Below are positions 24,197 through 32,981 of a stretch of DNA of 64,000 bases, in pieces (the first letter of the stretch is position 1; every line of letters begins with the position of its first letter). The notes below the pieces were generated by a model. It did not search any database, had not been told where the DNA came from, and saw nothing but the letters and a program-made list of their open reading frames with translations. This stretch comes from CAVSVP01 sp963731125 (GTDB lineage Bacteria > Pseudomonadota > Gammaproteobacteria > Competibacterales > Competibacteraceae). The DNA lies in NCBI GenBank assembly GCA_963731125.1, contig CAVSVP010000007.1:124001-188000 (forward strand), in the 5' to 3' direction. The position numbers were made by a program, and so were the translations under genes.

Positions 24197-26833
24197 GTGG
24201 CAAACCAAACGGCACAGTCCTTGACCGCTACGCTGGCTTGGTGGACGACCAAGATAACTCAAGTTGCGCTTTGGGTTGTCTTGGCATGGTGGCTCACCGC
24301 TTTAGTGGGGCTTTACTATACGGTAACCACGCTCGGAATTAACACTGATACCGATGCCATGATTTCCGCCGAACTACCCTTTCGGCAAATTCATGGTCAA
24401 TATCAGCAAAAATTTCCCCAGTTTTCCAATACGCTCCTTGTCGTCATCGACGGTCAAACACCGGAGTTAGCCCATCATGCCGCCAAGCTACTGGTAGACC
24501 GGTTAAAGATCAAAAAATCTCTATTTGAGGCCGTCTACGCACCAGGCGTAGACCCGTTTTTCGAAACTCAAGGTCTGCTATACCAAAGTCCAGACGAACT
24601 CGAAGAGCTGGCTAATGATCTAGCCCAGGTCCAACCCTTTCTGGCCATGCTCACCCGGGATCAGAGCCTGCGCGGCCTGCTGGCAATGCTGGACAGCGTA
24701 CTGCAGGCCGCCGCCCGCGACGGAGAAGAGATAGACCTGACTCCACTTCTCGAGCGGATTAACGCTACCCTTGCAGCAGCCCTGACAGGTCAGCCTTATC
24801 AGTTGTCCTGGCGGGAGCTGATGTTAGGCACCGTAGAGGGTCCGGCAGACAGACGCCAGTATATTATGATTCAGCCTAAACTGGACTACAGCGCGTTGTT
24901 TCCTGCTGAACCTGCCATCCAGGCCGTGCGGCAGCATGCCGATAGCTTAAATATCGATGTCGCGCATGGACTGCGTTTGCGCATTACCGGTCTTGCAGCC
25001 TTGGATTACGATCAGTTGCGTAGCGTCAGCCGGGGCGCTGGCGGTATAACACTGATGGTATTAGCGCTGGTACTTGTTACCTTAACGTTAGGCCTGCGTT
25101 CCCTGCGCCTGGTATGCGCTACCCTGGTTACCCTCGTTGCCGGTTTGCTGCTCACTGCTGCTTTTGCCACCGCGGCCGTTGGGACTTTGAATCTGATCTC
25201 CGTTGCCTTCGCTGTGCTGTACATCGGCCTAGGCATCGACTTCGCGATTCACTTTTGTATGCGCTACGCGGAATTTCATCAGACCAGCGTCTTCGGCCCC
25301 CATGCACTGCGTCAGACGGCTTGCGACGTGGGGCCCTCTTTGGCTCTGTGCGCCGTGACCACGGCGATTGGCTTTTACTCCTTTGTGCCTACCGCCTATG
25401 CCGGAGTCGCTGAACTCGGTTTGATTGCCGGTACGGGTATGTTTATTAGCTTGGCAGCCAGTCTGACTCTCTTGCCGGCTTTGCTACATCTTTGGCCGCC
25501 AGCGCCGACTAAACCGCTGCATCTGCCGCCCCCGCTACCCCACTGGCTTGCCACGTTTCCCGCCCGCTATGGGATAGCTATCCGCTGGGGCGCACTGGTG
25601 TTGACCATCGCGGCCTTGCTGCTGCTGTCACGTGTAAAGTTTGATGCGAATCCTCTGAATCTGCAGGACCCTACCACTGAATCCGTTGCCACCTACCAAG
25701 CTCTTTTGGCGGAAAGCACGACATCACCTTGGAGCCTAAACACACTTGCCCCGGACGCGAAAAGCGCTGAGACTTATGCCAAGCGCCTGAGCGCTCTCGA
25801 TGTTGTCGACGAAACGGTCACTCTTAACCGCTTTATACCCAGCGACCAAGGAAATAAACTAACTATTCTCGAGAACTTAGCCCTCATTCTGGGGCCGCAG
25901 CTGCTTGGCAATCAACCGCCAACTCAGCCCAGCATCGCAGCGCAACGATCGGCTATCGCCGCCACACTCGCCAAACTTAGCGACGACTTAGCCGCTGACA
26001 ATACCCCCTGGCCCGCGGCTGTGAAGCAGCTGCGCAATCATCTGCAAATCCTACAATCCAGACTGCAGTCGTTGGATTCCAAGTCACAACGACAGTTGCT
26101 TAACGTGCTTGAACACTCCCTGTTAGGGGCGCTGCCGGCCAATCTCACCATACTCAGAACAGCACTTAAGGCCAACCCGGTGCAATTGAGCGACTTACCC
26201 CCTGAACTCGTCGCCCAATGGATAAGCCGGGACGACAGCTACCGAATTGAAATTCTGCCCCGCGAAGATCTCACTGACACTGCCGCATTACACCGTTTTG
26301 TCAGCGCGGTACGGCAGATAGCGCCGACCGCCACCGGAGAACCCGTACTTATTCTAGAATCGGGTATTGCCGTGGTCAGGAGTTTTCAGCAGGCCTTTAC
26401 GGTAGCATTAGTGGTCATCAGTGTGGTGCTATTTCTGCTGCTCCGCAATCTGATGGATACGCTACTGGTACTGACGCCTCTGCTATTCGCCGGACTGCTC
26501 ACGGGTGCCGCTTTAATTTTGTTAAGGATTCCTTTGAATTTCGCTAACATCATCGCGCTTCCCTTACTGCTCGGCATTGGTGTCGACAATGGTATCCACG
26601 TAGTACGTAAGATGCGCAGTACGCTCCTGTCACGGACCGAACTGCTGCAAACCGGCACGGTACGGGCAGTACTGTTCAGTGCCTTGACGACTATTGTCGG
26701 TTTTGGCAGTTTGAGCCTTTCCTCTCACGTGGGAACGGCCAGCATGGGACAGGTATTGACCATTGGCGTGCTGCTTAACGTGATCGCAACCTTAATCGTT
26801 TTGCCAACCCTGCTACAGAAAAAAAGTAAGTAA
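24197..26833 (+). CDS. hpnN: Hopanoid-type RND transporter HpnN
   Basis: The 878-residue protein is an MMPL/RND-family transporter of the HpnN type, which moves hopanoids to the outer membrane. It has an N-terminal transmembrane helix (VALWVVLAWWLTALVGLYYT), a large periplasmic loop, five or six helices at about residues 270-430 including LYIGLGIDFAIHFCMRYAEF, a second periplasmic domain and a second helix bundle with LLLGIGVDNGIHVVRKMRS. The GxxxD motifs in both halves are family signatures. The start appears to be GTG at 24197; no in-frame ATG exists near it. No other hopanoid genes are in the window. Confidence 0.9.
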   Translation: MANQTAQSLTATLAWWTTKITQVALWVVLAWWLTALVGLYYTVTTLGINTDTDAMISAELPFRQIHGQYQQKFPQFSNTLLVVIDGQTPELAHHAAKLLVDRLKIKKSLFEAVYAPGVDPFFETQGLLYQSPDELEELANDLAQVQPFLAMLTRDQSLRGLLAMLDSVLQAAARDGEEIDLTPLLERINATLAAALTGQPYQLSWRELMLGTVEGPADRRQYIMIQPKLDYSALFPAEPAIQAVRQHADSLNIDVAHGLRLRITGLAALDYDQLRSVSRGAGGITLMVLALVLVTLTLGLRSLRLVCATLVTLVAGLLLTAAFATAAVGTLNLISVAFAVLYIGLGIDFAIHFCMRYAEFHQTSVFGPHALRQTACDVGPSLALCAVTTAIGFYSFVPTAYAGVAELGLIAGTGMFISLAASLTLLPALLHLWPPAPTKPLHLPPPLPHWLATFPARYGIAIRWGALVLTIAALLLLSRVKFDANPLNLQDPTTESVATYQALLAESTTSPWSLNTLAPDAKSAETYAKRLSALDVVDETVTLNRFIPSDQGNKLTILENLALILGPQLLGNQPPTQPSIAAQRSAIAATLAKLSDDLAADNTPWPAAVKQLRNHLQILQSRLQSLDSKSQRQLLNVLEHSLLGALPANLTILRTALKANPVQLSDLPPELVAQWISRDDSYRIEILPREDLTDTAALHRFVSAVRQIAPTATGEPVLILESGIAVVRSFQQAFTVALVVISVVLFLLLRNLMDTLLVLTPLLFAGLLTGAALILLRIPLNFANIIALPLLLGIGVDNGIHVVRKMRSTLLSRTELLQTGTVRAVLFSALTTIVGFGSLSLSSHVGTASMGQVLTIGVLLNVIATLIVLPTLLQKKSK

Positions 26834-26892
26834 CTTACCGTACTGCTGCCGCTGTTGCGCAATTTTCTGGGCTAGCCAAACAGTCATTGAAG

Positions 26893-27732
26893 TTAAAGCT
26901 TTAAACCTTTGCGAAGGTTATTACCATAAAAAATTTCGGCCATCTCCCGCCGCAAACGCCGTTCAATCTCTACCTGCTCGCGAGGAGGGACATCCTCTTT
27001 GTCTACGTTAAAGAGATAATCGTTTAAATCGAAGTGCTTGATCAACATCTTGGTATGAAAAATATACTCCTGATACACGTTGACATCGATCATCTGATAG
27101 CGTTCTTTAGCGTCCTTGGATAGATAATTTTGGATGGAATTAATTTGGTGATCGATAAAGTGCTTTTTTCCGTTAATGTCCCGCGTAAAGCCGCGCACTC
27201 GGTAATCCGCAATCACAATGTCCGACTCGAAACTGTGGATCAGGTAATTTAGCGCCCTAAGGGGTGAAATGCGCCCACAAGTCGATACATCGATATCTGC
27301 CCGAAAAGTGCTGATACCGTTATCCGGATGACTCTCCGGATAGGTATGCACTGAAATATGGCTTTTGTCGAGATGGCAGACGATAGCGTCCGCCAAGGGG
27401 CCGGGAGACTCCTTATTAGAGAGATTTTCCGACGCTACCGGTTCCTCGGCGATCAGCATAGTGACGCTGGCACCCTGAGGCTCGTAGTCCTGATGGGCGA
27501 TATTTAAGATGCAAGCGCCAATAATATTGGAGACATTTGTCAGAATCTGGGTCAACCGCTTGGCGTTATAGACCTCATCGATATAGGCGATATAACGTTC
27601 CTGCTCTTCCGCCGTCGAAGCGTAGCAGATATCGTAAATATTGAAGCTGAGCGTTTTGGTAAGATTGTTAAACCCTTGCAATCTTAATTTAGGAACCGGT
27701 TTCGGTTTTACAGTCACAGTTTTTGGTTTCAC
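26893..27732 (-). CDS. speD: S-adenosylmethionine decarboxylase proenzyme
   Basis: The 279-residue proenzyme is of the long, E. coli-like type. Self-cleavage at Ser124 in CHLDKSHISVHTYPESHPDN creates the pyruvoyl group. The enzyme makes decarboxylated AdoMet for spermidine synthesis. FRADIDVSTCGRISPLRALN and the C-terminal MAEIFYGNNLRKG are typical. It lies 86 bases after osmC on the same strand, in a run trpD-trpC-osmC-speD. The Lys/Pro-rich first 15 residues (MKPKTVTVKPKPVPK) are an unusual extension. Confidence 0.96.
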   Translation of the reverse strand: MKPKTVTVKPKPVPKLRLQGFNNLTKTLSFNIYDICYASTAEEQERYIAYIDEVYNAKRLTQILTNVSNIIGACILNIAHQDYEPQGASVTMLIAEEPVASENLSNKESPGPLADAIVCHLDKSHISVHTYPESHPDNGISTFRADIDVSTCGRISPLRALNYLIHSFESDIVIADYRVRGFTRDINGKKHFIDHQINSIQNYLSKDAKERYQMIDVNVYQEYIFHTKMLIKHFDLNDYLFNVDKEDVPPREQVEIERRLRREMAEIFYGNNLRKGLKL

Positions 27733-27818
27733 TACATTACCCCCGCCGCTCCAGCCACTGAATCATTGGAAAAAGCGCGTGAGTATAACAATTTCGCTTA
27801 TCTTTCAAACCCCCGCTT

Positions 27819-28244
27819 TCACCCGACCCGGGCTTCGCGTATTTCGTAGGTATGCGTAATCTTTGCTGTCTTACCAAGCATGATGGAAGCTGAGCAATAC
27901 TTTTCTGCAGACAGCGCCACGGCACGCTTAACCTGAGCTTCACTCAATGCTTTACCGGTAACGATAAAATGCACACGAATTTGAGTAAACACCTTAGGAT
28001 CCGTGGCTGCGCGTTCGGCAGCAAGCTCCACCACGCAATCGCTAACCGGCTGGCGGGCCTTTTTCAAAATATGTAGCACATCCACAACGGTACAACCGCC
28101 CATCCCCAGCAATACCATCTCCATCGGCCGCAACCCCAGATTATGCCCTCCCAACTCTGGAGGACCGTCCATTACCACGGCATGGCCGCTGCCGGATTCT
28201 CCCACCAGAGTTAAATCCTCCAGCCACTTAATACGTGCTTTCAT
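27819..28244 (-). CDS. OsmC/Ohr family protein (YhfA-type)
   Basis: The 141-residue protein is an OsmC-fold protein of the YhfA subgroup. The reactive Cys are in LLGMGGCTVVDVLHIL (about residue 51) and EKYCSASIMLGKTAKI. Proteins of this fold reduce organic hydroperoxides, though YhfA itself has no firm substrate. It follows trpC by 24 bases on the same strand and precedes speD. In pseudomonads a crp/vfr gene usually lies between trpC and this gene; it is missing here. Confidence 0.9.
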   Translation of the reverse strand: MKARIKWLEDLTLVGESGSGHAVVMDGPPELGGHNLGLRPMEMVLLGMGGCTVVDVLHILKKARQPVSDCVVELAAERAATDPKVFTQIRVHFIVTGKALSEAQVKRAVALSAEKYCSASIMLGKTAKITHTYEIREARVG

Positions 28245-28268
28245 GGCGTTTCTTCAACCCCCCGCTAT

Positions 28269-29066
28269 TCATCCGAACAGCTCAGCCAATTTTGTACCAG
28301 GCTCAGCCACACGCATGAAAGCTTCACCGACTAAGAAGGCATGGACACCATGCTTGCGCATGACTGCCACATCCGCCGCAGTGTGAATACCGCTTTCTGT
28401 TACCACTAAGCGTTCCGCGGGAATTTGCTTAAGCAAGTCCAATGTCGTCTCAAGACGTGTTTTAAAAGTGCGCAGATTTCGGTTGTTAATGCCGATCAGT
28501 GGTAACCTCAGAACCAGGGCTCTCTCCAGTTCCGCAGCATCGTGAACTTCCACCAGCACATCCATATCCAGGTGGGTAGCCAGCTGCGCCAACTCTCCCA
28601 GCATGGCATCTCCGAGGACAGCTACAATCAAGAGGATGCAATCAGCGCCGATGAGGCGAGCCTCATATATCTGATAGGGATCGATAATGAAATCCTTACG
28701 TAGTACCGGTAACTCGCAGGCATCTCGGGCTTCTCTCAAATCATCTTCACCACCTTGAAAAAAATCCCGGTCAGTCAACACCGACAGGCAAGCAGCGCCA
28801 TGAGAGGCGTAGCTGCGCGCAATCTCCCCCGGCACAAAAGGGTCGCGCAGTAAGCCTCGGCTTGGCGAGGCCTTCTTGAGTTCCGCGATGACCGCTGCCT
28901 GACCCGCCTGCATCTTAGCCTCAAGAGACGCCAAAAAATCACGAGGTCGTGGCGACTCTTCGACACGCCGACTCAATGCCCGCAGGTTCAGTCGCTCGCT
29001 GCGCTCGGTAATTTCCTGCACTTTGCGACGGAGGATTTGCTTAAGAATATCGGGTGTATCGCCCAT
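28269..29066 (-). CDS. trpC: Indole-3-glycerol-phosphate synthase
   Basis: The 265-residue TIM-barrel enzyme closes the indole ring in tryptophan synthesis. Catalytic and phosphate-binding residues are visible in VIAELKKASPSRG (Glu/Lys), VLRKDFIIDPYQI (Lys), IGINNRNLRTF and VVTESGIHTAADV. It is the single-domain bacterial form, not fused to TrpF. It starts 4 bases after the trpD stop, so the two are translationally linked. Confidence 0.97.
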   Translation of the reverse strand: MGDTPDILKQILRRKVQEITERSERLNLRALSRRVEESPRPRDFLASLEAKMQAGQAAVIAELKKASPSRGLLRDPFVPGEIARSYASHGAACLSVLTDRDFFQGGEDDLREARDACELPVLRKDFIIDPYQIYEARLIGADCILLIVAVLGDAMLGELAQLATHLDMDVLVEVHDAAELERALVLRLPLIGINNRNLRTFKTRLETTLDLLKQIPAERLVVTESGIHTAADVAVMRKHGVHAFLVGEAFMRVAEPGTKLAELFG

Positions 29067-29070
29067 GGTC

Positions 29071-30081
29071 TCAAACCTGCTGACTAAAACTGACCAAATG
29101 TTCCAGCACTCGGGCCGCCGAACCGTCTGCCATTACCGCCAAGGCTTTCTGTACCCCTTCACCAAGATCATCCGCAAGCCCCGCCGTATAAATGGCAGCA
29201 CCGGCATTTAAGCCAACGATATCATGAGCCGGGCCGGTTTGGCCGGCTAAGATCTGGCGAATCTTTGTTAAACTTTCCGCCACGTTGGCCACCCTGAGAC
29301 TGGCCAAGGAATCGCGGACAAAACCGAAATCCTCGGGAACCAAAGTATAGGTGCGTACTGCACCCCCTTTAAGCTCCGCCACTCGAGTAGGGGCGCCAAT
29401 GCTGATTTCGTCCAGACCGTCCTCCGCGTGTACCACCAAAACGTGACGACTGCCCAAGCGGTTGAGGACATGTGCCAAAGGTTCTACCCAGGTATCGGCA
29501 AATACACCCAAAATCTGATTTGGTGCCCTAGCTGGGTTAGTTAAAGGACCCAACAGGTTAAATATAGTGCGCACACCCATTTCCCGGCGTGGCCCAATGG
29601 CGTGCTTCATAGCGCTATGATGCAGAGGCGCAAAGAGAAAACCGACTCCTACCCTATCGATACAGGTTCCAATGCCTTCCGGACTCAAATCCAATTTAAC
29701 GCCGGCTGCTTCCAACACATCGGCGCTGCCCGTCTTCCCGGAAACAGAGCGATTGCCGTGCTTGGCTACTTTGGCGCCGGCAGCGGCCGCCACGAAGGCA
29801 CTGACGGTAGAAATATTAAAAGTGCCGGCCGCGTCACCACCTGTCCCACAAGTATCAACCAAGTGAGGGCCATGGACCTGCACACAGGTAGCAAGTTCCC
29901 GCATCACCTGGGCGGCAGCGGCAATTTCTTCTATTGACTCTCCCTTCATATGGAGACCGACTAAGAAGCCTCCAATTTGCGCTGGCGTTGCCTGACCCCC
30001 CATAATGGTGCGCATGATGTCAGTCATCTCTGCGATGCAGAGGTCACGGCCTTGCATGACCTTGCGTATGGCTGTTTGCAT
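29071..30081 (-). CDS. trpD: Anthranilate phosphoribosyltransferase
   Basis: The 336-residue enzyme transfers phosphoribosyl to anthranilate. The PRPP site is VDTCGTGGDAAGTFNISTVSA split over residues 77-97, and KHGNRSVSGKTGSADVLEA, PRREMGVRTIFNLLGPLTNP and EDGLDEIS follow. I chose ATG 30081 (MQTAIRKVM), preceded by GAGGGGG, because the family starts here; the open frame continues upstream to 30222 without homology. It heads a trpD-trpC pair. The glutamine amidotransferase trpG usually found upstream is absent; an Ada-like gene is there instead. Confidence 0.96.
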   Translation of the reverse strand: MQTAIRKVMQGRDLCIAEMTDIMRTIMGGQATPAQIGGFLVGLHMKGESIEEIAAAAQVMRELATCVQVHGPHLVDTCGTGGDAAGTFNISTVSAFVAAAAGAKVAKHGNRSVSGKTGSADVLEAAGVKLDLSPEGIGTCIDRVGVGFLFAPLHHSAMKHAIGPRREMGVRTIFNLLGPLTNPARAPNQILGVFADTWVEPLAHVLNRLGSRHVLVVHAEDGLDEISIGAPTRVAELKGGAVRTYTLVPEDFGFVRDSLASLRVANVAESLTKIRQILAGQTGPAHDIVGLNAGAAIYTAGLADDLGEGVQKALAVMADGSAARVLEHLVSFSQQV

Positions 30082-30353
30082 ATCCACAGAATCATCCCCC
30101 TCGTCTCTTATCGCTGCGCAATCCTGCGCAAGCCATCTCATTATAATTATCTGATACCTGCCGCGCACCAGTAGCCTAAATTGCAAAAGTTTGAATAATT
30201 TCGCAGTAGGACGCAATCTCAATCTCTCTAATCATAGCTTTTTTCGCGTTTCCTGGGCTATCGATCTGGAAGCTGTTATCAAGACCGTCTGCGGTACGGA
30301 TGCTGCAGTCGAGCTTACAGGGATGTATTGACGGCGGGTTTTGAAAATAACTT

Positions 30354-31214
30354 TCAGGTCGATATTGTCTCCGTCCGAGCATGGGCCGCCTCCCAAGCAA
30401 GCAATGCCTGTTTTCGGGTTGTTCCCCAGCGGTAGCCACCGAGTGTTCCCATACCACGGATCACCCGGTGGCAGGGTATTAAGTAACCCACAGGGTTGGC
30501 AGATATCGCCTGCCCCACGGCCCGAAATGCCGCCGGTTGATCGATGAGGTACGCGATCTGCCGATAAGAACATAGCCAACCGGGTGGAATGGCTAATAGG
30601 GCTTTCCAAACTTGGATTTGAAAATTGCTCCCTTTGACCAATAGTTTCAGCGGTCGGTGAGGGTTCACCTCGCAAGCAAAAACACGCGCCGCAACGGCTT
30701 CAGTTGCCGTTCTATCTTCATGAATGGCAGCGCTGTTCCAATTATGCTCAAGCGCAGCTAACTCCCTGCCGACATCTTGGGTATCAGCGACAAAAGCCAA
30801 AGCGCAAATACCCCGTTGGGTGACTGCCAAGAACATGGGACCAAACGGGCTTGGATGAACGCCGTAGCGAATATACAGTCCGCTCCCCTTATGCTTATAC
30901 TCCCCCGGCGTAACGGCTTCCAAAGAGACGAAGTGGTCGTGCAGTCGAGCAGGTCCCGAAAGACCCGTCGCATAGGCCGTATTCAGTACGCTCTGGGACT
31001 GATCCAGCAGCCGCTTGGCATGCGCCACGGTTAGAAATTGCAAAAACCGCTTGGGACTCACTCCTGCCCAGCGTCGAAACAGCCGCTGGCAATGGAAAGG
31101 ACTCAGCTTTAGCGCCGTGGCAAGTTCTTCCAGACCGGGTTGCCGACTCACATTTCGTTCCAAAAACTGAATGGCTTCGGTGATACGCTGATAATCGACA
31201 TTTTCGGTATTCAT
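30354..31214 (-). CDS. Ada-type fusion: AraC HTH plus O6-methylguanine-DNA methyltransferase
   Basis: The 286-residue protein fuses an AraC-type HTH region (ELATALKLSPFHCQRLFRRW and LNTAYATGLSGPARLHDHF, residues 25-100) to a methylguanine-DNA methyltransferase domain with the acceptor Cys in NPVGYLIPCHRVIRGMG. The Zn-binding N-terminal methylphosphotriester domain of full Ada is missing. It would repair alkylated guanine by taking the methyl group and may regulate its own or other genes. It stands alone upstream of trpD on the same strand, with 270 bases to the trpD start. Confidence 0.93.
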   Translation of the reverse strand: MNTENVDYQRITEAIQFLERNVSRQPGLEELATALKLSPFHCQRLFRRWAGVSPKRFLQFLTVAHAKRLLDQSQSVLNTAYATGLSGPARLHDHFVSLEAVTPGEYKHKGSGLYIRYGVHPSPFGPMFLAVTQRGICALAFVADTQDVGRELAALEHNWNSAAIHEDRTATEAVAARVFACEVNPHRPLKLLVKGSNFQIQVWKALLAIPPGWLCSYRQIAYLIDQPAAFRAVGQAISANPVGYLIPCHRVIRGMGTLGGYRWGTTRKQALLAWEAAHARTETIST

Positions 31215-31785
31215 AAAGACCCTTCCAAGAATCGCTCAACCCTCAGCAAGATAACTGGTATACGATTTGCCGCCCACCCGATTCTTGCTCTACGGTTTCC
31301 TTGATTCAAAAAGAAATAAAGCGATCGCAAAACCTGAGGTATCTTATCTACAATTATTGTCAAATTTGAAAAATTATGGTCACTTTCCATTTATATTTGC
31401 CACTTTTTAGCAATTTTTTTCACCACTCGCAGCTTGAATAGTCAACCTTGGTGGCATGAAAGGCTTAACTGGAACTATCCCTGATTTCTGCGTGTTGCCG
31501 AAAAATAACAGACTAAAAACTATTTAAATTAGTAGCTTATAGATAACCTAAAAAACCATGTCGGTATAACCTAACACTTGTCCGGTCGTAACAGTCCGCT
31601 TTCTTCCGATAATGTCCATTTTCTTTCTTAGTATTAATTAAATTTTTGATTTTTATAAAAATTATATCAGTGGTATCAAAATTGCCTGATTAAATCTACC
31701 CCTAACGACATTCTTTAAGAATAGACAGAAAAAACAAACATATAAATCAAATAATTTTTTCTGTTTTGACAGGCAAGGATTTATA
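31215..31785. other. AT-rich gene-free region
   Basis: About 570 bases are without a credible coding frame and are clearly richer in A/T than the flanks, especially 31330-31780. It separates the divergent Ada-like gene and beta-helix gene and probably carries both promoters. A ribosome-binding site-like AAGGA precedes the beta-helix ATG. No palindromic operator was recognised. Confidence 0.5.
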
Positions 31786-32967
31786 ATGATGATGGAAAGA
31801 AAGTATTTTCTAGGAATAATGATTACCGTTGGTACACTTTTGGGAATCGGTTTAGTCAGTTCTGCTGCAAGTGCCAGCCAGATTATCGAAGTAGGCCCTG
31901 GAAAATCCTATAAAACACCTAGTGCCGCCGCTAAAGTAGCCGGGAATGGCTCTGTGGTGGAAATTGATGCGGGTACTTACCGGGGCGATGTAGCTGTGTG
32001 GAGACAAGACAACCTAACACTGCGTGGCGTTGGCGGTCGCGCCCATCTTAAGGCTCAGGGCAGAGCTGCCGAGGGTAAGGCCATTTGGGTACTCAAAGGA
32101 AAGCAGGTTACCGTCGAGAACATAGAATTTTCAGGAACTCGCGTAAACGACAAAAATGGCGCTGGCATTCGCTTTGAGGGCACCGGGTTATCCATTCGCA
32201 ACTCCTCTTTCCATCACAACGAGATGGGCATTTTGGTCAATAAGAATCCCGCCGGTGATATCCTTATCGAAGATTCTGAGTTCCATCATAATACCGTGGA
32301 CTATCAGCGCTATCGCCGCCTTGGGCATAATATCTACATCGGCAAAGTACGCCGCTTTACGCTCCGCAATAGCTACATTCACCATGCCTCTGTGGGCCAT
32401 AATGTGAAATCTCGCGCTCAGGAAAATTATATTCTCTATAACCGCATCATGGATGAAAATGGCAGATCCAGCTATCTGTTGGATTTAGCTGAGGGAGGAG
32501 ATGCCTATGTGATCGGCAATTTATTCCAGCAAAGCCGGTACGCCGACAACTTCAGCTTATTGTCTTTCGCTGCCGAAGCCAACCGCAACGATCCACTACA
32601 ATACCTCTATGTAGTCAATAATACGTTTGTAAACGATGCGAGCCAGGGCACTTTCGTAAGAAACTTAAGCATCGCACCGGCAACCCTTATCAATAATCTC
32701 TGCGTCGGCAACGGCAAAGTGCTCCGGGGTCCCGGTACACTCAGGAATAATATAGCCACTGCAAACGCCAGATTCAGAAATCCCGTCGGTTATGATTACC
32801 GCTTAATGCAGGGTTCCTTAGCGATTAATCAAGGCACCTGGCCGGGGCATGCCGCTAATGGTTTTGCGCTGCGGCCCCGGTTTCATTACAATTATCCACT
32901 GAATGCCATGGTCCGTCCTCGGGATGGCAAGTTCGATGTCGGTGCCTACGAATTTACCAGGTGGTAA
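31786..32967 (+). CDS. Secreted right-handed beta-helix repeat protein
   Basis: The 393-residue protein has a signal peptide (FLGIMITVGTLLGIGLVSSA, cleaved near ASASQ) and a parallel beta-helix body with repeated N-rich turns: VENIEFSGTRVNDKNG, LSIRNSSFHHNEMGILVNKN, ILIEDSEFHHNTVDY, FTLRNSYIHHASVGHNVK, YVVNNTFVND. Such folds occur in polysaccharide lyases and surface adhesins. No lyase catalytic pattern can be assigned from sequence alone. The gene has its own AT-rich upstream region and converges on uvrB, so it is monocistronic. Confidence 0.85.
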   Translation: MMMERKYFLGIMITVGTLLGIGLVSSAASASQIIEVGPGKSYKTPSAAAKVAGNGSVVEIDAGTYRGDVAVWRQDNLTLRGVGGRAHLKAQGRAAEGKAIWVLKGKQVTVENIEFSGTRVNDKNGAGIRFEGTGLSIRNSSFHHNEMGILVNKNPAGDILIEDSEFHHNTVDYQRYRRLGHNIYIGKVRRFTLRNSYIHHASVGHNVKSRAQENYILYNRIMDENGRSSYLLDLAEGGDAYVIGNLFQQSRYADNFSLLSFAAEANRNDPLQYLYVVNNTFVNDASQGTFVRNLSIAPATLINNLCVGNGKVLRGPGTLRNNIATANARFRNPVGYDYRLMQGSLAINQGTWPGHAANGFALRPRFHYNYPLNAMVRPRDGKFDVGAYEFTRW

Positions 32968-32981
32968 GCTGAAAGCTGCTA

